Source of the DNA: Actinomycetota bacterium | Lineage (GTDB): Bacteria; Actinomycetota; Acidimicrobiia; IMCC26256; PALSA-610 | Assembly (NCBI GenBank): GCA_003134555.1 | Contig: PLBO01000121.1 | Location: 1-64,000, forward strand | DNA length: 64,000 nt | Direction of reading: 5' to 3' | In this document: positions 8,643 through 16,974 of the stretch, in pieces | Layout of the letters: every line of letters starts with the position of its first letter | How positions within the stretch are numbered: position 1 is the stretch's first letter | Program-made: the position numbers and the translations under genes | The notes under the pieces: model-generated | The model's database searches: none | The model's input: the letters and a program-made list of their open reading frames with translations, nothing else | Told to the model about the DNA's origin: nothing

Positions 8643-10601
8643 TCAGTCGATCAGCTGGTAGTCGTCGGGATCGGGTGCGAGCGTGCGCTGCCAGTACTCC
8701 AGCAGCGTGAACGGCCAGTTCTGGGCGACGTGGCCGTGCTCGTTCTTGTACCAGCTGTTGACGTCGGACCGGCCCCAGGCCATGAGGGCGTTCTCGGCGT
8801 CGACGCGCTGGTTGAACTCGTCGTGCACGTCCTTGCGGACGTCGAGGGCGCGGTGTCCGCCGGCGAGCAGGAGTCCGAGACAGCCGAGGACGTACCGCAC
8901 TCCGCATTCGGAGAAGTAGACGATGCTTCCGTTGATCACGATGTTCGTGTTCGGACCGTAGAGGCAGAAGAGGTTCGGGAACCCGGGCACCGTCACACCG
9001 AGATACGCGCGGGCGTCGCCTTTCCAATGCTCGTGCAGGTCGACGCCGTCGCGGCCCGTGACCGTCATCGGGGTGAGGAATTTCGAGGCTTGGAACCCGG
9101 TCCCGTAGATGATGACGTCGACGTCGTGCGCGACGCCGTCGGCGGTGACAACGCCCGTCGGCGTGATCTCGCGTATCGCGTCGGTGATCAGCTCGACGTT
9201 CTCGCGCTTCAAGGCATCCGCCCATACGCCGTTGTCGCGCAACAGGCGTTTCGCGCCCGGGGGATAGGTCGGCAGCACCTTCTCGCGGAGATCGGGCCGG
9301 TCGGCGAACTCTGCGTCCAGATATGCGGTGAGCAGCTGGCGGAGCATGTCGTTGAACAAGCCGACCGCGTGATCCTTGGGTTCCCAGTCGGGATCGACGC
9401 GCACACCGGCGAGCACGCCGTCGCCCATCTTCCAGAAGATGTAGAAACGGTTCCATTCGCTGTACGACGGCACGTGCGCGTACAGCCAGCGCAGTCCGGG
9501 CTCGACCGCGGCGTGGTAGTTGTCGGTCGGCCCGAACCAGGGCGGCGTGCGTTGGAAGACGAGGAGCTCCCCGACGTTCGGCGCGATCTCGGGAATGAAC
9601 TGCACCGCGCTCGCGCCGGTGCCGATGACTGCGACGCGCTTGTCGCGCAGATCGATCGTGTGGTCCCAACGCGCGGAATGGAAGCTCGGACCTTCGAACG
9701 ACTCGCGGCCTTCGATGTCGGGGAAGAGCGGGCGATTGAGTTGCCCGACCGCGCTGACGACCGCGTTCGCCTCGATCGCCTCGTCGCGGCCGTCGGCATG
9801 CTGCACCTGGACCGTCCAGCGCCGATCCACCTCCGACCAGGTGGCGGAGCGCACCACCGATTCGAACCGGATGTGCTCACGGAGGTCGAACGTGTCGGCG
9901 CAGCGGCGGAAGTAGTCGAGCAGCACGTTCTGCGTGGAGAAATGCAACGGCCAATCGTGTCGCTGCGCGAACGAGTAGCTGTAGTTGTGGTTGGGATTGT
10001 CGACGCGACAACCCGGATAGCTGTTCTCGAGCCAGGTGCCACCGACGTCGTCGTTCTTCTCGTAGATCACGAACCGGACGCCCGCTTGTTTCAGGCGGTG
10101 CGCCGCCAAGAGGCCCGACATCCCGGCGCCGATGATGACTACTTCGAAATCGACGTCGGGGGCCACGTCGGCCTTGCGCCAGCTCGGCGCCCGACGGTCC
10201 TCACCTCGTACTGCCAGCTCCTCTTCGAGGAGCGGCAGGTACGGCGCCATGTCGGATCCGCCGCCGACGGCGAACTCCATGATCTTCAAGATGTCGGCAT
10301 CGGAAGGCGTCGTCGCGGCGCGACAGCCGCCGTCGCGGAACCGGATCAGAACCTCCAGCGCCAGCGCGCGGGCCTCGTCGAGCTGGTCTTCGGTGAGGCC
10401 ACCCTGCGGCATGCCGAGCAGGAGCGGGTCGGGGCGCAGTCCTTCGCGCAGAAGGGAGAGATCGCCGGTCAGGTAGGCGAGCGCGGGCAGCAGCGGAGGG
10501 ACCTCTGCCTCGGCGAGGGCCGCGCGGATCTCGGCGTCGGACTCGACGATCGGCTCGACTTCGCCGACGAACGGGCTGGACGTGAAGGGGCTCTCGCGCA
10601 C
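8643..10601 (-). CDS. FAD-dependent Baeyer-Villiger-type monooxygenase (HAPMO-like)
   Basis: 652 residues from GTG 10601. Two Rossmann motifs are present (GAGMSGL for FAD, GTGASAVQ for NADPH). Between them is FEGPSFHSARWDH, which fits the type I Baeyer-Villiger fingerprint FxGxxxHxxxW. An N-terminal extension of about 135 residues precedes the FAD motif, as in 4-hydroxyacetophenone monooxygenase. These enzymes insert oxygen into ketones to form esters or lactones. The frame stays open further upstream, but that would overlap the divergent dehydrogenase, so the GTG next to RESPFTSS is preferred. The 64-bp gap to the dehydrogenase suggests a shared control region. Confidence 0.85.
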   Translation of the reverse strand: MRESPFTSSPFVGEVEPIVESDAEIRAALAEAEVPPLLPALAYLTGDLSLLREGLRPDPLLLGMPQGGLTEDQLDEARALALEVLIRFRDGGCRAATTPSDADILKIMEFAVGGGSDMAPYLPLLEEELAVRGEDRRAPSWRKADVAPDVDFEVVIIGAGMSGLLAAHRLKQAGVRFVIYEKNDDVGGTWLENSYPGCRVDNPNHNYSYSFAQRHDWPLHFSTQNVLLDYFRRCADTFDLREHIRFESVVRSATWSEVDRRWTVQVQHADGRDEAIEANAVVSAVGQLNRPLFPDIEGRESFEGPSFHSARWDHTIDLRDKRVAVIGTGASAVQFIPEIAPNVGELLVFQRTPPWFGPTDNYHAAVEPGLRWLYAHVPSYSEWNRFYIFWKMGDGVLAGVRVDPDWEPKDHAVGLFNDMLRQLLTAYLDAEFADRPDLREKVLPTYPPGAKRLLRDNGVWADALKRENVELITDAIREITPTGVVTADGVAHDVDVIIYGTGFQASKFLTPMTVTGRDGVDLHEHWKGDARAYLGVTVPGFPNLFCLYGPNTNIVINGSIVYFSECGVRYVLGCLGLLLAGGHRALDVRKDVHDEFNQRVDAENALMAWGRSDVNSWYKNEHGHVAQNWPFTLLEYWQRTLAPDPDDYQLID

Positions 10602-10665
10602 CCGTCCATCTTGGCACCGGAGCACCCGCCGAGCATGCGGACCTCCCGCGGTGGTACAAGGTCTC

Positions 10666-12039
10666 ATGGCAATTACGACGACGAATCCGGCGACCGGCGA
10701 GATCGAGAAGACCTTCGAGGCGCTGTCCGATGCCGAGGTCGACGAACACATCGCCCGGGCCGCGGCGACGGCCGTCGAGTACCGGCGCACCACCTTCGAG
10801 GAGCGAGCCGGGTGGATGAACGCCGCCGCCGGTGCACTCGAGGCGGCGTGCGACGAAATCGCGCGCGTGATGACGACCGAGATGGGCAAGACCATCGTCG
10901 CCGCGCGCGCCGAAGTGATGAAATGCGCCAAGGGCTGTCGCTTCTATGCCGAACACGCCGCTTCGATGCTCGCCGACGAACCGGCCGACGCCGCCGCCGT
11001 GGGCGCGACGAGGGCCTACGTGCGTTACGAGCCGCTCGGTCCGGTCCTCGCAGTGATGCCGTGGAACTTCCCGCTCTGGCAGGTCATCCGTTTCGCCGCA
11101 CCGGCGTTGATGGCCGGCAACGTCGGACTGCTCAAGCACGCGTCGAACGTTCCGCAGACTGCGCTGCTCATCGAGGACACCTTTCGCCGCGCCGGGTTCC
11201 CCGATGGCGCTTTCCAGACGCTGCTCATCGGCGCGTCGTCGGTCGAGCGGATCCTGCGCGATCCGCGCGTGCGTGCGGCCACGCTCACCGGCAGCACACC
11301 CGCGGGTCGGTCGATCGGAAGTATCGCGGGCGAGGAGATCAAGCCGGTCGTCCTCGAGCTCGGAGGCAGCGACCCGTTCGTGGTGATGCCGTCGGCCGAC
11401 CTCGAGAAGGCCGCCCACACAGCCGTGACTGCGCGCGTACAGAACAACGGGCAGAGTTGCATCGCGGCGAAACGGTTCATCGTGCACGTCGATGTAGCCG
11501 ACGCATTCGAAGAGCTCTTCGTGGCGCGGATGAAGGCGCTGCGCGTCGGCGACCCGATGGACGAGAAAACCGACATCGGTCCGCTGGCGAACGAGCAGGG
11601 TCTGCTCGATGTCGAGAACTACATGGCCGACGCGCTCGCCCACGGCGCGCGCGTGCTCTGCGGCGGGCAGCGGATCGATCGGGCGGGGTGGTTCTATCCG
11701 CCGACCGTCGTGACCGATCTCACGCCCGACATGCGCATGTATCACGAGGAGGTCTTCGGACCCGTTGCGCAATTGTTCCGCGTTCGTGACGCCGACGACG
11801 CAATCGAGGTCGCCAACGCGACTGTCTTCGGACTCGGATCCAATGTCTGGTCACGCGACGCCGAGGAACAGGCGCTCTTCGTGCGCGCCCTCGATGCGGG
11901 AGCCGTGTTCGTCAACGGTATGACCACGTCGTATCCGGAACTTCCGTTCGGTGGGGTGAAGGAGTCCGGGTTCGGCCGGGAGCTCTCGGCCCAGGGAATC
12001 CGGGCCTTTTGCAACGTCAAGACCGTCTGGATCGGCTGA
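10666..12039 (+). CDS. Succinate-semialdehyde dehydrogenase-like aldehyde dehydrogenase
   Basis: 457 residues, the usual length of the short GabD-type actinobacterial enzymes. The catalytic Cys265 (NNGQSCIAAKRF) and general base Glu231 (LELGGSDPF) are intact, as are MPWNFPLWQ and the closing PFGGVKESGFGRE. The enzyme oxidises an aldehyde to a carboxylic acid with NAD(P)+. It is divergent from the Baeyer-Villiger-type monooxygenase, so the pair might oxidise successive intermediates, but that link is inference. The exact substrate (succinate semialdehyde or another aldehyde) is not fixed by sequence. Confidence 0.88.
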   Translation: MAITTTNPATGEIEKTFEALSDAEVDEHIARAAATAVEYRRTTFEERAGWMNAAAGALEAACDEIARVMTTEMGKTIVAARAEVMKCAKGCRFYAEHAASMLADEPADAAAVGATRAYVRYEPLGPVLAVMPWNFPLWQVIRFAAPALMAGNVGLLKHASNVPQTALLIEDTFRRAGFPDGAFQTLLIGASSVERILRDPRVRAATLTGSTPAGRSIGSIAGEEIKPVVLELGGSDPFVVMPSADLEKAAHTAVTARVQNNGQSCIAAKRFIVHVDVADAFEELFVARMKALRVGDPMDEKTDIGPLANEQGLLDVENYMADALAHGARVLCGGQRIDRAGWFYPPTVVTDLTPDMRMYHEEVFGPVAQLFRVRDADDAIEVANATVFGLGSNVWSRDAEEQALFVRALDAGAVFVNGMTTSYPELPFGGVKESGFGRELSAQGIRAFCNVKTVWIG

Positions 12040-12133
12040 CCGGGAATGAAATCGGCACCTCGAGCGTCGAATAGTCAAATACCCTCGAAGTTCGTTCCCG
12101 AGTTGTCATGGAGACGCGCGCGTGCGATCGGAA

Positions 12134-13774
12134 ATGAAAGATCCCGAAATTGCGTATCGCCGCCGCTGGCTGACGCTCACCGTCTTGTGCATCAGCCTGA
12201 TGGTGATCGGGCTCGACAACACGATTCTGAACGTCGCGCTTCCGACGCTCTCGCACGCGAAGGACCTCGGCGGCCTCGGCGCGTCGGGTAGCGCGCTGCA
12301 GTGGATCGTCGATGCCTACACGCTGGTGTTCGCCGGCCTGCTGCTCACGATGGGAAGCCTGGGTGACCGCTTCGGCCGCTACAAGTTCCTGACCTTCGGC
12401 CTCGTGGTGTTCGGTATCGGCTCGGTTCTGTCGGCGTTCGCGCCTTCGGCCGGCGTGCTCATCGCGACGCGGTCGTTGATGGGTATCGGTGGCGCGTGCA
12501 TCATGCCGGGCACGCTCTCCATTCTCTCGAACGTGTTCCGTTCGCCGGGTGAACGAGCGCGCGCCATCGGTATCTGGGCCGGCGTTTCCGCGCTCGGCGT
12601 CGGCATCGGCCCCGTGGCCGGCGGCGCGTTGCTGACCCACTTCTGGTGGGGTTCGGTCTTCCTCGTGAACGTGCCGATCGTCGTGACCGCGCTCGTCCTC
12701 GGCTACTTCTTCGTGCCCGATTCGTGGGACAAGACCACACCGCGGCTCGATCCCGTCGGCGCCGCGCTGTCGATCGTCTCGCTGGGCGCGCTCCTGTGGG
12801 CGATCATCGAGGCGCCGAGCCACGGTTGGACGTCGTCCGGGATCCTCGCGGGGTTCGGGGTCGGCGCGGTGCTCCTCGTGGGATTCTTCGTGTGGGAGCT
12901 GAGATCGTCGAGCCCGATGCTCGATCTTCACTTCTTCCAGAACCCGCGCTTTTCGGCCGCCAGCGCCGCGATCATGCTCGTCTTCCTCGCGCTCTTCGGA
13001 ACCATCTTCCTGCTCACGCAGTACCTCCAGTCGGTGCTCGGCTACTCGACGCTGAAGGCCGGCGCGATCCTCATCCCGCAGTCGGCCGCGCTGATGATCT
13101 TCGCGTTCCTCAGCCCGCGGTGGGTCGTGCGCTTCGGGAACAAGGCAGTGGTCGCGTTCGGGCTGACGATGGTCGCGCTGTCGCTGGTCAGCTTCGTGAC
13201 GCTCGACGTCGGATCGAGCGCGTTGCACGTCATCCTCGTGTCCGTGCTCATGGGAATCGGCATGGGCAACGTCATGGCGCCGGCCACCGAGTCGATCATG
13301 GGCTCGTTGCCTCGAGCGAAGGCGGGCGTCGGTTCCGCGATGAACGACACCACCCGTCAGGTCGGCGGCGCGGTCGGGGTCGCGGTTCTCGGGTCGGTCC
13401 TGTCGTCCCACTACGGTCCGGCCGTCGCCTCGAGACTTGCCGGCAAGGTTCCTGTGCCGCTCATCACCGCGGCGCGGGACTCGGTCGGCAGGGCGGTCGG
13501 TATCGTCAACGACCCCGCCCACCCGGTCGCCGCGAGCATTCGCGCCGAGGTCGTCTCCGCCGCGCATCAGAGCTTCATCGGCGGCCTCCACCTGGCATCG
13601 CTGATCGCCGCGGCGATCGTGCTGGTCGCGGTCGTCGGAGTCATCACCTGGCTGCCCGCCCGAGCTGTCGACGAGCAGGACGAGGCCGACCTGCAGTCGC
13701 GGCAGCCGGAGCCCGTCGGCGCCGCGGCCGCGACGAACGTGGGCAATCTCGCAGTCGCACTCGAGCGCGAGTGA
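12134..13774 (+). CDS. MFS drug exporter, DHA2 (14-TM) family
   Basis: About 546 residues with some 14 hydrophobic segments. DHA2 signatures are visible: GLDNTILNVALPTL in the first helix, GSLGDRFGRYK in the loop between helices 2 and 3, and ALGVGIGPVAGGAL in the fifth helix. The family exports drugs or toxic metabolites with proton antiport. The C-terminus ends in a polar Glu/Gln/Ala-rich tail. GTG 12122 is an alternative in-frame start. The preceding 94 bp hold no recognisable regulator gene. Substrate unknown. Confidence 0.88.
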   Translation: MKDPEIAYRRRWLTLTVLCISLMVIGLDNTILNVALPTLSHAKDLGGLGASGSALQWIVDAYTLVFAGLLLTMGSLGDRFGRYKFLTFGLVVFGIGSVLSAFAPSAGVLIATRSLMGIGGACIMPGTLSILSNVFRSPGERARAIGIWAGVSALGVGIGPVAGGALLTHFWWGSVFLVNVPIVVTALVLGYFFVPDSWDKTTPRLDPVGAALSIVSLGALLWAIIEAPSHGWTSSGILAGFGVGAVLLVGFFVWELRSSSPMLDLHFFQNPRFSAASAAIMLVFLALFGTIFLLTQYLQSVLGYSTLKAGAILIPQSAALMIFAFLSPRWVVRFGNKAVVAFGLTMVALSLVSFVTLDVGSSALHVILVSVLMGIGMGNVMAPATESIMGSLPRAKAGVGSAMNDTTRQVGGAVGVAVLGSVLSSHYGPAVASRLAGKVPVPLITAARDSVGRAVGIVNDPAHPVAASIRAEVVSAAHQSFIGGLHLASLIAAAIVLVAVVGVITWLPARAVDEQDEADLQSRQPEPVGAAAATNVGNLAVALERE

Positions 13775-13799
13775 CATTCCTTTGACCGAAACCGGCACG

Positions 13800-14207
13800 A
13801 TGACGGTCGCGGAGCGGGAGTCGTTCCTCGCAGCGGTGCACGTGGGTGTGCTCGCGATCGACGAGCCGGCGCGCGGACCGCACGCGCTCCCGGTCTGGTA
13901 TCTCTACGAAGACGGTGAGGTGCTGATCGGCATCGAGGGTTCGTCGCGCAAGGCGGCGCTGTTGCGTGCCGCCGGCCGCGCGTCGCTGACGGTGCAAACC
14001 GAGACCGCGCCCTATCAGTACGTGAGTGTCGAAGGTTCGGTGGTGCTCGAGGCGGCGACACACGACGAGCTCGCGCTCGCGACCCGCTACCTCGGCGTCG
14101 AGTTGGGCCCTTGGTACGTAGAACACAATCCGCGCACGGCGGACTCGCTCACCGTGCGCGTTCGGCCCGAACACTGGCGCACGTTCGATTTCGCCAAGCT
14201 CTTCTGA
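13800..14207 (+). CDS. Pyridoxamine-phosphate-oxidase-fold (probable F420-dependent) protein
   Basis: About 135 residues. The start MTVAERESFLAAVHVGVLAID, the LPVWYLYEDGEVLI strand and the SSRKAALLRAAGRASLTVQ region fit the PPOX-class proteins that use F420 or flavin in actinobacteria. A TTG at 13782 would add six residues; the ATG fits family starts better. It follows the exporter by 25 bp and may be co-transcribed. The reaction catalysed is unknown. Confidence 0.75.
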   Translation: MTVAERESFLAAVHVGVLAIDEPARGPHALPVWYLYEDGEVLIGIEGSSRKAALLRAAGRASLTVQTETAPYQYVSVEGSVVLEAATHDELALATRYLGVELGPWYVEHNPRTADSLTVRVRPEHWRTFDFAKLF

Positions 14208-14260
14208 CTCCCGGTACAGGGGTGCGTGACCTGTCGGCGCAACCCTGCTTGAATGCGCGC

Positions 14261-15589
14261 GTGCGCATCTTTTCTCGCCGCTCGTCGGCGTTCTGTCTTG
14301 CAGTGGTGCTGGTGATGGCGTTCGCCGCAGGCGCGTCCGCCGACGAGGTCAGCCCGATCAACCCGAACAACCGACCGACGGCGCTGGCCGGCGCCGTCAA
14401 CGGTGTCGTACCGATGTCGCGACTCGTGAACGTCGCGCCCAACTGCATCGCGGCGCGCGAGGCCGGGCCGAGTCTAGCGCGCATCTTCGCGATGGCCCGC
14501 GAGATCAACCTCGCGCTCGGTGCCGACCAGTGCTATCGACCGCTCTCGCAACAGGTCGACTTCGCGAACCAGGCCGCGCAGCCGGGGAACAATCCCGCGT
14601 GCGTCGCATCGGTCTCAGCGACGCCGAGTGGCGCGCCGGTCGGCCACTCGTACCACGGCTGGGGAAAGGCCGCCGATCTCCTCGACGCCGGCCGGTCGTT
14701 GACATTCGCGAGTCCGGGCTACGCGTTCATGAAGCAGGTCGCGGGGTCTCTCGGTTGGAACCATCCGGCGTTCGCCGAGCCCGGCGGGAGCTCGTGTCCC
14801 GAGCCGTGGCACTGGGAGTGGGTCGGCGACGGCGGCAATCTCGGTGCATCACCGCGCCGCGGTGACGCGGTCGCGTTGCTGCCGAGCGCCGACGACGGTG
14901 GTTTCGCAACGGTCAACGGTCTCGGCGGGCTCAATGTGCACGGCGACTTCGTCAACCGCGGCTCGGCCGGTTCGATCCCGATCGCCTGGGTGATGGTGGG
15001 CGCGACGGGGACGCGCGACCGCGGCGGCTACTGGATGGTCGGCGCCGACGGCGGTGTGTTCAGCTTCGGGAACGCGCGCTTCTTCGGATCGACCGCGGGG
15101 TTCCGACTCGCACAGCCCGTCAACGCGATCGCATCGACGAGGTCGGGGCGCGGATACTGGCTCCTGGCGTGGGACGGCGGAGTGTTCAGCTTCGGCGACG
15201 CGCACTTCTTCGGCTCGACGGGCGGCATGCGTCTGAACCGACCGGTCGTCGGCATCGCGACGACGCCCAGCGGCAACGGCTACCGGCTCGTCGCCAGCGA
15301 CGGCGGCGTGTTCAGCTTCGGCGACGCGCGCTTCTTCGGCTCGATGGGCGGTCAGAGGATCGTCTCACCGGTCGTGGGCATCGCCCCGACGCCGAGCGGC
15401 AAGGGTTATTGGATGGTCGCGTCGGACGGCGGGGTGTTCAGCTTCGGCGACGCGCACTTCTACGGCTCGCTCGCGTCGACCGGTCCGCCGGCGCCGATCA
15501 TCGGCATGGTGCCGACTCGCACCGGACACGGATATTGGATCGAGCTTGCCGACGGGGAAGTGCTCGGGTTCGGCGACGCGCACACCTGA
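14261..15589 (+). CDS. Secreted VanY/M15-type D,D-carboxypeptidase with C-terminal propeller-like repeats
   Basis: 442 residues with a signal peptide (about 1-28, ending GASADEV). The M15 peptidase zinc site is seen as SYHGWGKAADL and PEPWHWEW (His/Asp/His ligands). From about residue 245 there are five tandem repeats of some 45 residues, each with GYWMV..DGGVFSFG[ND]A.F[FY]GS. This repeat is common in Acidimicrobiia and probably forms a beta-propeller or wall-binding module. The enzyme should trim peptidoglycan stem peptides. GTG 14261 is the only in-frame start that leaves a signal peptide. Its TGA directly abuts the stop of the convergent P450 gene (TGATCA). Confidence 0.85.
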   Translation: MRIFSRRSSAFCLAVVLVMAFAAGASADEVSPINPNNRPTALAGAVNGVVPMSRLVNVAPNCIAAREAGPSLARIFAMAREINLALGADQCYRPLSQQVDFANQAAQPGNNPACVASVSATPSGAPVGHSYHGWGKAADLLDAGRSLTFASPGYAFMKQVAGSLGWNHPAFAEPGGSSCPEPWHWEWVGDGGNLGASPRRGDAVALLPSADDGGFATVNGLGGLNVHGDFVNRGSAGSIPIAWVMVGATGTRDRGGYWMVGADGGVFSFGNARFFGSTAGFRLAQPVNAIASTRSGRGYWLLAWDGGVFSFGDAHFFGSTGGMRLNRPVVGIATTPSGNGYRLVASDGGVFSFGDARFFGSMGGQRIVSPVVGIAPTPSGKGYWMVASDGGVFSFGDAHFYGSLASTGPPAPIIGMVPTRTGHGYWIELADGEVLGFGDAHT

Positions 15590-16786
15590 TCAGGGTCGAG
15601 CGCGCACGACCGGTAGCCGCCGGGGGCCGTGTTCGAAGTACGTCGGAACCTGCTCGAACACGAAACCGCGCTCGAGTTGCAACTCCCCGCTCGCGAAGTG
15701 ATCGATGAACGCGCCGACACCGATGCGCGCGACCGCCCGAGCCAGCGTTGCCCCCGGGCACACGTGCGTGCCGTAGCCGAAGGTGAGGTGCTGATCGGCG
15801 TTGGCGCGATCGGCGTCGAACTCGTCGGCGCGATCGAAGACGCGTTCGTCACGATTTGCCGAAGCCGCGCCGATGGCGACGCGCTCACCGGCCTGAACCG
15901 GGCAACCGCCGATCTCGGTGTCGCGTACGCAACCGCGAGCCATGAACAGCACTGGGGGCGCGAGCCGCAGACTTTCCTCGATCGCGGTGGACAGGAGCGC
16001 ACGATCGGCCCGCAGCGCCGCGTCGAGCTCGGGCGTCGTGAGGAGCTCGAAGAGGAGGTTGCCGAGGAGTTGACTCGTGGTGGTGAGCCCGCCGGTGATG
16101 AGGTTGCGCACGAGAGCGCGGAGCTGTTGCGGCGGTAGTGGCTCGTCGTCGACCTCGAGCCGGATCAGACGCGCGAGCACGTCGTCGCGGTCGTCACCCG
16201 CGGCGAGTTGCGCGTTCCGCTCGGCGATTCGAGTGTCGATGTATCCCGCGAAGTCGGGGAACGCGGCCGCGAAGCCGACGCCCCGCTCGGTGCGATTGAG
16301 CGCGGGGAAGGTGCTCTCCATCAACTCCTTGGCCCAGCGCGCCAGCTGGTCGGAGTCGGCGGGGTCGAAGCCGAGCAAGTACATGGTGACCCGGTTCGGG
16401 AGCACTCCGGTGTACGACGTGACGAGGTCGAACTGGTCGCGCGCAAGCGCGTCGAGCAATGCGGCCGCGGTCGACGCGATGAACGGTTCGGCCGCGTGCA
16501 CGACCTTCGGGGTCATGGCAGTGACCATCACGCGCCGCACGGCGGTGTGCCGGGGCGGGTCGAGCTCGCCGAGGAGACGGTCCTCGAGCGGGATCTCGAC
16601 CCCCGGCGCCTTCAATCCGGACGCGTTGGAGAAGGTCTCGGTGTCGCGCAGCACGGCCCGCGCCTCCGCGTAGCGCGTGATATACCGCAACCCCCCTGCG
16701 ACCGTAGCGACGGGGCCCTCGTCCCGCAGCTGCCGGAGTGCGGTCCAGGCGTCGCGGGATCGGGCGGCGTCGAAGGGGTCGAACAC
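15590..16786 (-). CDS. Cytochrome P450
   Basis: 398 residues, soluble bacterial P450 length. The heme-binding loop is FGYGTHVCPGATLARA with ligand Cys343, and the ExxR motif is EESLR. The I-helix reads LITGGLTTTSQ; the usual acidic residue before the conserved Thr is replaced by Thr, which may alter proton delivery to the oxygen intermediate. GTG 16786 is supported by TAGCAT six nt upstream. No ferredoxin or ferredoxin reductase gene is adjacent. Substrate unknown. Confidence 0.9.
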   Translation of the reverse strand: MFDPFDAARSRDAWTALRQLRDEGPVATVAGGLRYITRYAEARAVLRDTETFSNASGLKAPGVEIPLEDRLLGELDPPRHTAVRRVMVTAMTPKVVHAAEPFIASTAAALLDALARDQFDLVTSYTGVLPNRVTMYLLGFDPADSDQLARWAKELMESTFPALNRTERGVGFAAAFPDFAGYIDTRIAERNAQLAAGDDRDDVLARLIRLEVDDEPLPPQQLRALVRNLITGGLTTTSQLLGNLLFELLTTPELDAALRADRALLSTAIEESLRLAPPVLFMARGCVRDTEIGGCPVQAGERVAIGAASANRDERVFDRADEFDADRANADQHLTFGYGTHVCPGATLARAVARIGVGAFIDHFASGELQLERGFVFEQVPTYFEHGPRRLPVVRARP

Positions 16787-16792
16787 GGCGGC

Positions 16793-16798
16793 ATGCTA
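16793..16798 (-). promoter_or_regulatory. -10 element TAGCAT (leaderless start of P450)
   Basis: On the minus strand TAGCAT is followed by six nt and then GTG 16786, leaving no room for a leader. Confidence 0.55.
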
Positions 16799-16974
16799 CC
16801 GAGCGGGTCCCGCGGCGCCGCGGTGGACTCGACGTACGACCTGCTCATGAGACCCCGATCGCCTGTCGATGACAAGCGAATGTACGGAGACGCGTTCGCG
16901 GGTCATGTGCGCGAGCGGCGCGACCCATTCCGATCGGTGGGCTGGCCGCGTTCGCCGCCCTGCTCTCGGTCTCG

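Noticed and set aside
8637-11789. Plus-strand open frame of about 1050 codons across the monooxygenase and into the dehydrogenase
   Set aside because: Antisense or out-of-frame shadow of two genes with intact catalytic motifs.
14996-15580. Repeated GGCGTGTTCAGCTTCGGCGA-like DNA, considered as CRISPR or tandem DNA repeat
   Set aside because: The repeats are in frame and encode the 45-residue protein repeat of the VanY-like gene; there are no unique spacers of constant length.
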